Assembly (NCBI GenBank): GCA_964555705.1
Contig: CAZKTN010000026.1
Coordinates: 1-34,362, forward strand
DNA length: 34,362 nucleotides
Origin: ZLKRG44 sp964555705
Lineage (GTDB): Bacteria; Planctomycetota; Phycisphaerae; Phycisphaerales; SM1A02
Direction of reading: 5' to 3'
Part shown: in pieces, positions 16,159 to 24,161 of the stretch
How the letters are laid out: each line of letters begins with the position of its first letter
Numbering within the stretch: the stretch's first letter is position 1
Translations under genes and position numbers: made by a program
The notes under the pieces: model-generated
Told to the model about the DNA's origin: nothing
The model's input: the letters and a program-made list of their open reading frames with translations, nothing else
Databases searched by the model: none

Positions 16159-16179
16159 GTGCCCAGTTGTGTCGGGCAC
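16159..16179 (+). promoter_or_regulatory. Inverted repeat in leader of flavin reductase-like gene
   Basis: GTGCCC (16159-16164) and GGGCAC (16174-16179) with a nine-base loop, 33 bases before the ATG at 16212. It could be an operator or a leader hairpin; no regulator is recognised. Confidence 0.35.
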
Positions 16180-16211
16180 CCCCACACTCCCCCACCAGGT
16201 CATCGCACCGC

Positions 16212-16799
16212 ATGCATACCGACTGGACTCCGGCAGATCGTTCAAGCATCGCTCACGTCATTGAGAGGATCCCAAGCGGCGCGTTCCTGCTCGTCGCCGC
16301 GCATGGGGAATCGCGCACGGGCGTCATCGTCAAGTGCGTGCAGCAGTGCGCGATGACGCCGCCGCTCGTGATGGTCGCGCTCGAGAAGGGCCAGCCTCTC
16401 TCGCCGATCATTCGCGACAGCCGCAACTTCACGCTGTGCATCCTCGACCGCAACGACAAGCTGACGCCGCGCATGTTCGAGCGTGCGCCAGACCACACGA
16501 CGGATCCGTTCCTCACGATCCCTCACACGCTCACCCCAAGCCGCACCCCCGTGCCGACGCGCTGTGTGGCATGGATCGACTGCGAGATGACGCGCCACAT
16601 GGATATCGACGGCGACTACGAGGTCTACATCGGGCTTGTGCACCATGTGGGCGAGATCGAGCACGCCGCGCCCGCAAAGGCCTCAAGGGCCGCGCCGGTC
16701 CCGCACGTGCCGAAGTCACGTCCTACGATCACGACCCGTGGCACACGCGAACGAGCGACCCGCGACCGCCGAAGTGCTGTGCGCAACCGCCAGCGGTAG
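16212..16799 (+). CDS. Flavin reductase-like FMN-binding split-barrel protein
   Basis: 195 residues. The first 150 resemble the flavin reductase-like domain (flavoredoxin/HpaC type) that binds FMN or reduces free flavin: IPSGAFLLVAAHG, GVIVKCVQQCAMTPPLVMVAL (the usual 'S-SxPPLV' step), SPIIRDSRNFTLCIL, and a closing strand EVYIGLVHHVGEIEH. The last 45 residues are a basic, low-complexity tail (TRGTRERATRDRRSAVRNR) overlapping the start of the amidohydrolase gene. ATG at 16212 is chosen because upstream codons show no conservation. Redox partner unknown; a role with the downstream amidohydrolase is suggested only by overlap. Confidence 0.8.
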   Translation: MHTDWTPADRSSIAHVIERIPSGAFLLVAAHGESRTGVIVKCVQQCAMTPPLVMVALEKGQPLSPIIRDSRNFTLCILDRNDKLTPRMFERAPDHTTDPFLTIPHTLTPSRTPVPTRCVAWIDCEMTRHMDIDGDYEVYIGLVHHVGEIEHAAPAKASRAAPVPHVPKSRPTITTRGTRERATRDRRSAVRNRQR

Positions 16800-17871
16800 G
16801 CGCGTCAGCGACTCGAACAGGTTCGGCCTTGACTACCGACGCGAGGCGAGTGCGCTCGCGCGTCATTCACGTCCCATCATCGACTTCCACGCGCACGTGA
16901 ACGGGCCGCGCGCGGCGCGCATCCTCCGGGAGGCGATGGACGCGTACGGCATCGGCCGCATCGTCAGCATGACCTCGAGCATGGCCGACATCGAGCCGCT
17001 GCGGGGCGTGCTCGGGGACCGCATCGACTTCATCGCATTCCCAGACTTCCGCGATCCGGATCGCCGCCGCGCGCACGGCGACGGCTACGCCGAACGGGTC
17101 CGCGCGTACCACGCGCTCGGTGCGCGCATCGTCAAGTTCTGGGCTGCGCCGCGCGGACGCGATCTCGCGCGCGAGGCTGGCGACCCCACCCTGTTCGACC
17201 TTGACTCGCCGGCGCGCCTGCGCGCGATGGAGGTCGCGGGCGAGCTTGGCATGCGCTGCATGGTGCACGTGGCCGATCCAGACACCTGGTTCGCGACGAA
17301 GTACTCCGATGCGTCGCTCTACGGAACCAAGCGCTCCCACTTCGACACCTTCGAGCGGGTGCTCGGCCGCTATCCGACGCTCAAGTGGATCGCCGCCCAC
17401 ATGGGAGGGTCGCCAGAGGACCTTGACTTCCTCGATGGGCTGCTCGCGCGACACCGGAACCTGTGGATCGACGCCAGCGCCACCAAGTGGGTCGTTCGCG
17501 AGCTCTCCCGCCACCCTCCGGAGCGCGTGCGGGACTTCTTCGTGAAGTGGCACGGCCGCATCCTGTTCGGATCCGACAACGTCACCAGCGACGAGCATCT
17601 CACCAGCGGCGAGAAGTCCCACGAGATGGCCAAGAAGGCCGACTCCGAGGAGGCCGCGTTCGACCTCTATGCCAGCAGGTACTGGGCCCTGCGCGCGCTG
17701 TTCGAGACGGACTGGCACGGCGAGAGCCCCATCGCCGACCCGGACCTTGCGATGGTCGAGCCGCACCGGTTCGCGCCCGGCGATGCACCCATGCTGCGCG
17801 GCATCGCGCTTCCGCGAGACGTGCTCGACACCTTCTACGCCGAAGCTGCAGACGCCTTCATGGCGGACTGA
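16774..17871 (+). CDS. Metal-dependent amidohydrolase (amidohydrolase_2 / TIM-barrel family)
   Basis: 365 residues from GTG 16774; GTG 16738 is also in frame and the start is not secure. The family signature is clear: PIIDFHAHVNG with the HxH metal pair, IVKFWAAPRG on a central strand, MRCMVHVADPD, WIAAHMGGSPEDL with a metal or catalytic His, LWIDAS, and LFGSDN with the final catalytic Asp. Members hydrolyse or decarboxylate small organic substrates; the substrate here is unknown. The 5' end overlaps the flavin reductase-like gene, suggesting coupled translation, and the 3' end overlaps the convergent gene by 37 bases. Confidence 0.85.
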   Translation: MLCATASGRRVSDSNRFGLDYRREASALARHSRPIIDFHAHVNGPRAARILREAMDAYGIGRIVSMTSSMADIEPLRGVLGDRIDFIAFPDFRDPDRRRAHGDGYAERVRAYHALGARIVKFWAAPRGRDLAREAGDPTLFDLDSPARLRAMEVAGELGMRCMVHVADPDTWFATKYSDASLYGTKRSHFDTFERVLGRYPTLKWIAAHMGGSPEDLDFLDGLLARHRNLWIDASATKWVVRELSRHPPERVRDFFVKWHGRILFGSDNVTSDEHLTSGEKSHEMAKKADSEEAAFDLYASRYWALRALFETDWHGESPIADPDLAMVEPHRFAPGDAPMLRGIALPRDVLDTFYAEAADAFMAD

Positions 17872-18752
17872 GCCCGCTCCCGCGCCGCCGCCACGAGCGC
17901 GGTCGATGCGCGGTCACGCACCGATGCCGCCGCAGCCCGACGGTCCGGACGTGCCGCATCGCCCGCATGGCCCGGCGCCGAGAGCACGTGCACGCCCAGA
18001 GCGCCCGCCACTGCCTCGACCATCGGTGCGTCCTCCGTCACAAGGAGCACATCCGCGGCACGCCACCATGGAGCCGGCCAATCGGCGCCTTCAACGAGGT
18101 GGAGTCGGCCATCAAGGCCTAGGCCTTGGGCATAGCGCTGCGTCCTCACAAGCTGCGGCATGCATGCCGGCAGCACGAGGTGAATGTCTGCGCCCGCAAG
18201 CACCGCTCGGCCCGCCACATCAAGCATGCGCAGCGCATTTGCCAGGTGCGGCGCGTCAGCGGCTCCCACCACCACAAGCGATGCGTCACCTGCCCCGATC
18301 GAGGCGCGCGCGTTGCGCCGCGCACCCTCGGCATCGACGGCCGCAGCGAAAATCGGACCGCCGCATGCGGCCGCGGCGACCAGCGCAGCCGCAGCGCTGG
18401 CGACGCTGCCCATGCTCACATCGGCCCTCGGCAATGCGCGCCGCACGCACGAGGCGAGCCCTTCAGATCGGCCCCCGTCGGCGGACCAGCAGGTCAGCCT
18501 GCTCGGCTCCTGCGCACCGCACGCTGCACGCACTGCGCGGGCCAAGGGGCGAGACGCAAGCAGCATCGCGCCGCACGGAGGGCTTGCCCAACCGTCACAT
18601 CGAAGTCCCGCGCGCGCGAGCATCGACCGTCCGGCCGAAGTCCCGACAGCGACCACGCGCGCGTCCTCAGTGGCGGAGATCCCGCGCACGGCGCACGCCA
18701 GAAGCGCCGAGGCACCCTCCCCCGCATCGATCACGTGGACTGCGGACGGCAT
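17835..18752 (-). CDS. Unassigned protein with GT-B glycosyltransferase-like C-terminal half
   Basis: 305 residues from ATG 18752, eight bases after the upstream lipoprotein stop. I do not recognise the family with certainty. The C-terminal half has the strand order of a GT-B nucleotide-sugar domain: SLVVVGAADAPHLANALRML, DIHLVLPACMPQLVRTQRYA, RLHLVEGADWPAPWWRAADV, LLVTEDAPMVEAVAGALGV, LSAPG. Residues such as the E of TEDAPMVEA match GT4 placement. The N-terminal half (HVIDAGEGASALLAC) could be the matching acceptor domain, but is Ala-rich and degenerate. Its TAG stop lies inside the convergent amidohydrolase. Confidence 0.65.
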   Translation of the reverse strand: MPSAVHVIDAGEGASALLACAVRGISATEDARVVAVGTSAGRSMLARAGLRCDGWASPPCGAMLLASRPLARAVRAACGAQEPSRLTCWSADGGRSEGLASCVRRALPRADVSMGSVASAAAALVAAAACGGPIFAAAVDAEGARRNARASIGAGDASLVVVGAADAPHLANALRMLDVAGRAVLAGADIHLVLPACMPQLVRTQRYAQGLGLDGRLHLVEGADWPAPWWRAADVLLVTEDAPMVEAVAGALGVHVLSAPGHAGDAARPDRRAAAASVRDRASTALVAAARERAQSAMKASAASA

Positions 18753-18760
18753 CCCCAAGG

Positions 18761-19480
18761 TCAGTTTCGGATCCCGAGGTTGCCGCCGAGCTCGCGCTTC
18801 TCGTGCTCGTAGAAGAGCTTCGACACGTCCTCGGCCACCTGCTTGGCGAGCGCATCCTCCACGCGACGCCGGCCAGCGCTCGAGTTGTACAGCTCGAGGC
18901 TCTGCTCGCGCGTGCGCACGATCATGCGCTCGCCCTCGTCGGTGCCGTCGGGCCACAGCCGCGCGCCGCTGCCGACATCGATCACCTTCACGTTCACGAT
19001 CGCCGCAGGCCGCGGCGTCGCGCCATCGGCGCTGATGCGGTAGTCGTCGACATCGATGTAGATCACCTGCTCGGCGCCGACGGCCTCGCCGATCTTGCGG
19101 ATCGACACCTGCTTGTCCGACGTGTCGGCGCGGCGCGCGTAGGCCACGGCATCCTTCGTGGACACAACCTCGGGCACCAGCGCCTGCTGGAGGATCAGCG
19201 TGCCGACCTCCTCGCCGACCGCTGTGCGCAGCGCTGCGCGCGTCATCCGGTTCGCGCGGTCATCGACGTAGACGACGGTCTTGCGACGCGGCAACTCGTA
19301 GCGTGCAGGCTCCTTCGGCGGCCCCTCGATGAGGTACGAGGCAGGAATCAGGTAGTTGCAGCCGCCAGCGACCAGGCCAGCAAGCAATGCGGCACCGATC
19401 GCGAGGCACACCGGCATCGCGGCCGCCGCACGACGCGGCGCGGATGCCGGACAGTCGCTGCGCCCGCGAACCGCGCTCAT
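18761..19480 (-). CDS. Lipoprotein of unknown function, second of a related pair
   Basis: 239 residues. Signal region with lipobox VAGGC (Cys41), so lipid-anchored. The body has KTVVYVDDRANRM (strand), a helix ending in VGEEVGTLILQQAL, IGEAVGAEQVIYIDVDDYRI, IVNVKVIDVGSGARLWP, and a C-terminal KLFYEHEKRELG. The layout recalls TolB-N/CsgG/LpoB-like outer-envelope lipoproteins (inference). It matches the C-terminal half of the upstream protein in order and in short motifs, so the two are probably paralogs. Its ATG overlaps the upstream stop by four bases (ATGA). Confidence 0.8.
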   Translation of the reverse strand: MSAVRGRSDCPASAPRRAAAAMPVCLAIGAALLAGLVAGGCNYLIPASYLIEGPPKEPARYELPRRKTVVYVDDRANRMTRAALRTAVGEEVGTLILQQALVPEVVSTKDAVAYARRADTSDKQVSIRKIGEAVGAEQVIYIDVDDYRISADGATPRPAAIVNVKVIDVGSGARLWPDGTDEGERMIVRTREQSLELYNSSAGRRRVEDALAKQVAEDVSKLFYEHEKRELGGNLGIRN

Positions 19481-20613
19481 CGGCCGTCCTTGGGGTACTT
19501 GGCCTCGATGTGGTCGTAGAAGAGCCACGCCACCTTGTCGACGAAGAGCTTCTGGAGTCCGAGCTCGATGTCGTTGGCGGTGGCCATGTCGCGGCTGATG
19601 CCCTCGTCCTCGGGGAAGCCCACGGCCACGTTGAACTCCTCGGCAGGCGCATCGGGATCGATGCCGTCGATCTCGATGATCGTCACGTTCGCGGCAGCGA
19701 CACCCTCCCACAGCCACGCGTTGCCCGGGGGGTTCAGGCGATACTCGTAGATGTCGATCATCACGACGCGCTCGACGTCGAGCTCCTTGGCCACTTCTCC
19801 CGGCGGCATCGCGGGCCAACCGGGATGCTGATGCGCCCAGCTCAGGGTGTCGCGAGGGTCGAGCACGCGTGCCCCTCCCACGCGGCGCTGGATCTGGCTC
19901 GCGACGTTGGCGACGATGTTCGCGACCGCCATCGGGTTCTCGTACCCGGTGGTCATGTCGGTGTGCGCGAGCACCGCAACGGTCCGGTTCTCGAGGCCGC
20001 GGTACCGCGCCAGCACCTCGATCATCTTGTCCTTCTCGATCTTCTGGCCGATTGCGCTTGCGATGCCCGGGAGGATGCATCCTGGCAGCGACATGGCCGC
20101 AGTCGCCGCGAGCGCGATCGCCGCCATGCCGCGCCGCATCTGCCAGATCTTCCAGATCCAGCTGGCGAGCGCGATCGCACCGAGCGCCCAGAAGACGCGG
20201 CCGGTGAAGAGGCGCGCGAGGATCTCGAAGAGGCGCGCACCGGTGGCCGCCACATAGAGGGCACTGACGGTCGCAGCCGCCGTGCCGAGCGCGAGAAGGA
20301 ATCCCATCGGCTGGTTCACGAACGAATCGATGATCTGTCCCCGCGCCGCGAGGCTGAACGATGTGGTCATGCCGCACGACGGGCACGCGATGCCCATGAC
20401 GGCTGGCCAGGTGCATGAGGGCAACCCAAGCTGAAGGTGAGTGCCGTACCCCTTCGACGATGGCTCAAGCCACCATGCGAGCCCGAGCAGCGCGAGTCCA
20501 GCGCCAGCGCCAGCGAGAGCCAGGAGCCGGCCTGCAGGTCCGACCCGCCGAGACGCGACTGAGGCCACGGCAGCAGAGGGCATCTGTGCTGGAAGTGCCG
20601 ACATGAGCGCCAT
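19477..20613 (-). CDS. DUF2752 membrane domain fused in frame to a lipoprotein-like domain
   Basis: 378 residues from ATG 20613 (ATG 20604 possible). Residues about 28-157 are a DUF2752-type membrane protein: three hydrophobic segments and the hallmark GIACPSCGMTTSFSLAARG (74-92). With no stop, a complete lipoprotein signal follows: MRRGMAAIALAATAAM then SLPGC (Cys179), starting at Met159 (ATG 20139). The remainder has NRTVAVLAHTDMTTGYENP, VAKELDVERVVMIDIYEYRL and WLFYDHIEAKYP, paralleling the downstream lipoprotein. Either a true fusion or two genes read in the same frame with an internal start; a GGAAGA about 11 bases before ATG 20139 leaves both open. Confidence 0.8.
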   Translation of the reverse strand: MALMSALPAQMPSAAVASVASRRVGPAGRLLALAGAGAGLALLGLAWWLEPSSKGYGTHLQLGLPSCTWPAVMGIACPSCGMTTSFSLAARGQIIDSFVNQPMGFLLALGTAAATVSALYVAATGARLFEILARLFTGRVFWALGAIALASWIWKIWQMRRGMAAIALAATAAMSLPGCILPGIASAIGQKIEKDKMIEVLARYRGLENRTVAVLAHTDMTTGYENPMAVANIVANVASQIQRRVGGARVLDPRDTLSWAHQHPGWPAMPPGEVAKELDVERVVMIDIYEYRLNPPGNAWLWEGVAAANVTIIEIDGIDPDAPAEEFNVAVGFPEDEGISRDMATANDIELGLQKLFVDKVAWLFYDHIEAKYPKDGR

Positions 20614-20672
20614 AGGGTAGTCAACCCCCCATTCGCCACACAACGGCGACCGATAGTTGGCACAATCCAGCG

Positions 20673-21713
20673 ATGCACAGCCGCCCAGGCGCCCCGTCCC
20701 ATCCCTGGATCGACGGTCATGTCGACCTTGCCTACATCGCACTGCATGGGGCAGACATCAGCCATGCCCCCTCCCCTGGCGAGGCCCGATGCGTGAGCCT
20801 GCCGGCAATGAGGGCGGGCCGCGTGCGCCTGATCCTCGCCACAATCTTCGTCGAGCGAGGATCGGAGGGCCGCGGAACGCCGTGGGGCTATGACGGCGAT
20901 GCGCCGGACACCGCCCGCGAGCCTGCGATGCGCCAGCTCGAGTGGTACGAGCGGCTCGAGCGCGCCGGCAGCGCGCGCATCATCCGAACCCGCGACGACC
21001 TCGATGCGCTGATGCGCTCCGGGAGTGACGCGCCACCCGGACTCGTGCTCCTGATGGAGGGGGCGGATCCGATCCGCGACGCCAGCGACGTTGCCTTCTG
21101 GCACGCACGCGGGGTTCGCGTCGTCGGCCTCACGTGGGCACTCGGATCTCGGTGGGCCGGCGGCAACGCCACCGGTGGCGCGCTGCGCGATGGCGCGGAC
21201 GAGATCATCCGGGCGATCGATGCGCTGGGCATTGTGCATGACGCATCGCACCTCTCCGACGAGTCGTTCGACGGAATGATGTCGAGCACTCGCGCGTGCG
21301 TGATCGCGTCGCACTCGAATGCGCGTGCACTGCTACGCGCGCCGGCGCCGCCGGCAAGGCCCGACCGCCACCTCACCGACCGGCAGATGCGCGCCATCGC
21401 GACTCGCGGTGGCGTGATCGGCCTCAACCTCTACGGCCGGTTCCTCGCATCGGGACGGGAGGCGACGCTCGCCGATGCTGTCGCCCACGTGCAGCATGCC
21501 GCCTCCGTGGCCGGTCGAGCGACGTGCGTGCTCGGCTCGGACTTTGACGGCGGGTTCGGGCCCGACCAGGTGCCCGCCGGCGTGCGCGGCCCGGACCAGC
21601 TTGATGCGCTCACCCGCGCGCTTGCGGCGCTCGGCTGGAGCGCGGCGCAATGCGAATCGTTCGCATGGCGAGCGTGGCACGACCTGCTGCGCGATGCGCT
21701 GCCTCGCGCGTGA
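20673..21713 (+). CDS. Membrane dipeptidase-like protein (peptidase family M19)
   Basis: 346 residues, TIM-barrel zinc dipeptidase of family M19 (renal dipeptidase/DipZ-like), which cleaves dipeptides, in some members those with D-amino acids. Metal ligands are seen in order: WIDGHVDLAY (HxD, 14-16), LLMEGADP (bridging Glu, about 128), IVHDASHLSD with His, and CVIASHSNARAL with the second His; RHLTDRQMRAIATRGGVIGLN and LGSDFDGGFGP with the final Asp complete the pattern. No signal peptide is visible, so likely cytoplasmic. Starts at ATG 20673, 59 bases from the divergent DUF2752 gene. Confidence 0.92.
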   Translation: MHSRPGAPSHPWIDGHVDLAYIALHGADISHAPSPGEARCVSLPAMRAGRVRLILATIFVERGSEGRGTPWGYDGDAPDTAREPAMRQLEWYERLERAGSARIIRTRDDLDALMRSGSDAPPGLVLLMEGADPIRDASDVAFWHARGVRVVGLTWALGSRWAGGNATGGALRDGADEIIRAIDALGIVHDASHLSDESFDGMMSSTRACVIASHSNARALLRAPAPPARPDRHLTDRQMRAIATRGGVIGLNLYGRFLASGREATLADAVAHVQHAASVAGRATCVLGSDFDGGFGPDQVPAGVRGPDQLDALTRALAALGWSAAQCESFAWRAWHDLLRDALPRA

Positions 21714-21727
21714 GGCTCGCGTGACCG

Positions 21728-23161
21728 TCACTGGCCCGCAAGGCCAGCCGACGCCGCATCGTTGAGGTCGATGCGCTGCACGACGACGGCGCCTGCGACC
21801 GACACCTGGATGCGCGCGTGCAGAAGCACGCCGCAGCGGTGCAGCGGGATCGCGTGGCGCGGGTCATCGAGCATCAGGTGCTCGCACACTGTGGGACGCG
21901 CGCGGTCAAGACCTGGCGCAAGCGCGGCCACGAGCGACCACTGTGCGCGAATCCACGCGGCCGCGACGCGCAGCGTGCGCATCGAGGTGTCCGCAGAGAG
22001 CATGTGCACAGTTCCGCCCTCGATCGCGAACGACACGTCGGGCGCATCGGGGCACTCGATCGACAGTGGCGACCATTCCGGGAACAGCGCGAGCGCTCCC
22101 GTGCGGGCTGGCGATGCGCCGGCCGCCGACGCAGGCACGCGCGCAGGTGCAGGCGAAGTCGCGGGAGTGCGCGCGGCCGAGGGCGACGCCGCGGGAGTGC
22201 GTGCGGACGCAGGTGGATGCGCGGGCTGGGAGGGACGTGCCGGCGCAGGCTCCGACGCAGCTTCGTGCGCATCATCGAGCGACCACTCGAGCGGATCGTC
22301 CTGCTCGGCCGCAGGCGGCTGCGGAGCCGCGGGTCGCGAGGGACGCGGAGCCTGCGCAGAGGGCGCCGCGCGCACGGGCGATGCAGGTCGGGCCGGCACC
22401 GGCCCATCGGCCATGAACCGGTCCGCACCGGACCTCATCGCCGCACGCACGCGCTCGATCGCCTCGCGCGGCGTGAGCTCCGCAAACCCAGGCAGCATGA
22501 CCGCAGCCGCAACGTCGAGCCTCTCGACACGCGGCGCCACCATCGCGAGCGACAGCCTGATGCCTGCTGACGTCACGGCCGGATCGCCCGATGCCCACTG
22601 CTCGAGCGACTCGAATGCGCGGGCGGCGACCTCCGATGCGCTGCCGACCACCGCAATCTCGAGCTCCGGTGCGGGCACTCCTGCGGAAGCGGCCTCCGAC
22701 GCGATCGCCGCAATCGACCGTCGCGCCGCCGCAAGTGCAGCCTCATCGGTGCCTGTCACGAGAAGCACCGGCGCCTCCGCGGTGATCACGTTGCGCGCAG
22801 CAGTGTCCGATGTGGCGCACACGAGCCATCGCACGGCGCTGGCGGCGGCGCGGGAGAGCCAACCTTCGGGGTCTGCAGGCAGCGCACGCCCGTCCGACCG
22901 GTAGAGCTCGGCGCGAGGCGCATGCCGGTCGAGCCGCACGAGACCTACGGGACCTGCTGTGCGCGCGCACTGGTCGGCAAGCTGCGCAAGCCAGATGCCC
23001 GCAAGTGCGGGCACATTGCCGACGATCACGATGTGCAGCGCATCGGTCGAACCGGCGGCCGCGAGGCGCGCACCGCGGGACGCGCCCTTCGCATCGAGGG
23101 TGCCACCCGAACCGAGGTACGCCCTCGTGAGATCGTCGATGTGGTCTCCCGCTCCAGCCAT
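21728..23161 (-). CDS. Partner of the orphan ParA; ParA-like fold without P-loop, with Pro/Ala linker
   Basis: 477 residues, not recognised as a named family. Residues about 40-220 run like a MinD/ParA-type domain: LHIVIVGNVPALAGIWLAQL (strand then helix, but no KGGxGKT), PVGLVRLDRH, WLVCATSD, APVLLVTGTDEAALAAARRSI. Residues about 255-350 are low-complexity Pro/Ala/Ser with a DDPLEWSLDD acidic patch. The last 120 are a globular region (VSFAIEGGTVHMLSAD and on). It begins nine bases after parA. The domain may regulate or bind the ParA neighbour; the pseudo-ATPase reading is inference. Confidence 0.7.
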   Translation of the reverse strand: MAGAGDHIDDLTRAYLGSGGTLDAKGASRGARLAAAGSTDALHIVIVGNVPALAGIWLAQLADQCARTAGPVGLVRLDRHAPRAELYRSDGRALPADPEGWLSRAAASAVRWLVCATSDTAARNVITAEAPVLLVTGTDEAALAAARRSIAAIASEAASAGVPAPELEIAVVGSASEVAARAFESLEQWASGDPAVTSAGIRLSLAMVAPRVERLDVAAAVMLPGFAELTPREAIERVRAAMRSGADRFMADGPVPARPASPVRAAPSAQAPRPSRPAAPQPPAAEQDDPLEWSLDDAHEAASEPAPARPSQPAHPPASARTPAASPSAARTPATSPAPARVPASAAGASPARTGALALFPEWSPLSIECPDAPDVSFAIEGGTVHMLSADTSMRTLRVAAAWIRAQWSLVAALAPGLDRARPTVCEHLMLDDPRHAIPLHRCGVLLHARIQVSVAGAVVVQRIDLNDAASAGLAGQ

Positions 23162-23170
23162 GAGTGGATC

Positions 23171-24154
23171 CTACGGCGCCGCGCGCCCGCTCTCGCGCAG
23201 CCGGTCTGCCATCTCCGCGATTCGGTCGTTGCGCGAAGGCTCCGTTGCCCCCACGCGGAAGGTCTCGACGAGCGGCGGCTCGAGCGTCCGGGCCTGCGTA
23301 CGGGCCGCCGTGACCTGCGCGAGCAGCGGATCGATGCCATCGCCGCCCTCCGCAGGAACTCCGCCGAGACGCATCGGCTGCACCGGCAGCGACTCCATCC
23401 ATGACGCGAGCGCATCGAAGTCGGCGAACGCGGGCGACCCTGGCGCGAACGCCGTGATCGCCTGCCCGAAGCTGGCCGCCTCGCGCAGCGCCTCATGCTC
23501 CCGGATCACGACGGGCGCTGCCTGCGCCGCGAATGTCCTGCGTACCGCCGAGAGGATGTCCGACGCGAGCTTCGACGCCTCGCGGTGCAGCGTGGGCACC
23601 ACCCTGATCCCGATCGGCCTGCCGAGCCGCTCGATGGCCGCGTTGACCGTCGCCACCTGGCGCTGCGCGCCACGCAGCGCGAAGTAGCCAGTCTCGATCG
23701 GCACCAGCACCTCGTCGCATGCGCGGAGCGCGTTGAAGACGAGCCATCCGATGTGCGGAGGGCAGTCGATGATGCACCACCCGAACTTCGGCGCCACGCG
23801 GTCGAGGATGCGCGACAGCCTCCGGTCACGGTCGGGCGCACTCGCAGCCGGGCTTCCGGGCGACTCGAACTGCGCGAGCGCCACGGTGCTCGGCGCGAGC
23901 ACCAGGTTGCGAGAGGTCTCCCAGAACAGGCCGCTCTCGAGCAGCGCCGATCCGGGCCCCTGAAGGAGCACATCCTCGATGCCGTGGCTGATGCTTGTGG
24001 CGGGCACCCCAAGCGCGAGCGCGCAGTGGCCCTGCGGATCGAGGTCGACAAGAAGCACTCGCTGCCCTCGCATGGCGAGGGTCGCGGCGAGGTTCACGGC
24101 GGTCGTTGTCTTGCCGGTGCCACCCTTCTGGTTGACGACCGACACGACACGCAT
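23171..24154 (-). CDS. ParA-family ATPase without an adjacent parB
   Basis: 327 residues. Deviant Walker A KGGTGKTTT with the signature Lys (10-18), switch I region DLDPQGHCALALG with the catalytic Asp, Walker B IIDCPPHIG (about 135) and the later PIETGYFALRGAQ. ParA proteins dimerise on ATP and move along DNA or membranes to position cargo such as plasmids, chromosomes or protein machines. Here it lacks parB and follows aroB by seven bases; the next gene is the fold-related partner. A C-terminal extension of about 60 residues exceeds a minimal ParA. ATG at 24154 is fixed by the conserved N-terminus MRVVSVVNQKGG. Confidence 0.92.
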   Translation of the reverse strand: MRVVSVVNQKGGTGKTTTAVNLAATLAMRGQRVLLVDLDPQGHCALALGVPATSISHGIEDVLLQGPGSALLESGLFWETSRNLVLAPSTVALAQFESPGSPAASAPDRDRRLSRILDRVAPKFGWCIIDCPPHIGWLVFNALRACDEVLVPIETGYFALRGAQRQVATVNAAIERLGRPIGIRVVPTLHREASKLASDILSAVRRTFAAQAAPVVIREHEALREAASFGQAITAFAPGSPAFADFDALASWMESLPVQPMRLGGVPAEGGDGIDPLLAQVTAARTQARTLEPPLVETFRVGATEPSRNDRIAEMADRLRESGRAAP

Positions 24155-24161
24155 GGAGCGT

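Noticed and set aside
17669..19519. 616-codon plus-strand frame
   Set aside because: Runs antisense through two genes with lipobox and GT-like motifs; composition is Arg/Pro/Ala noise.
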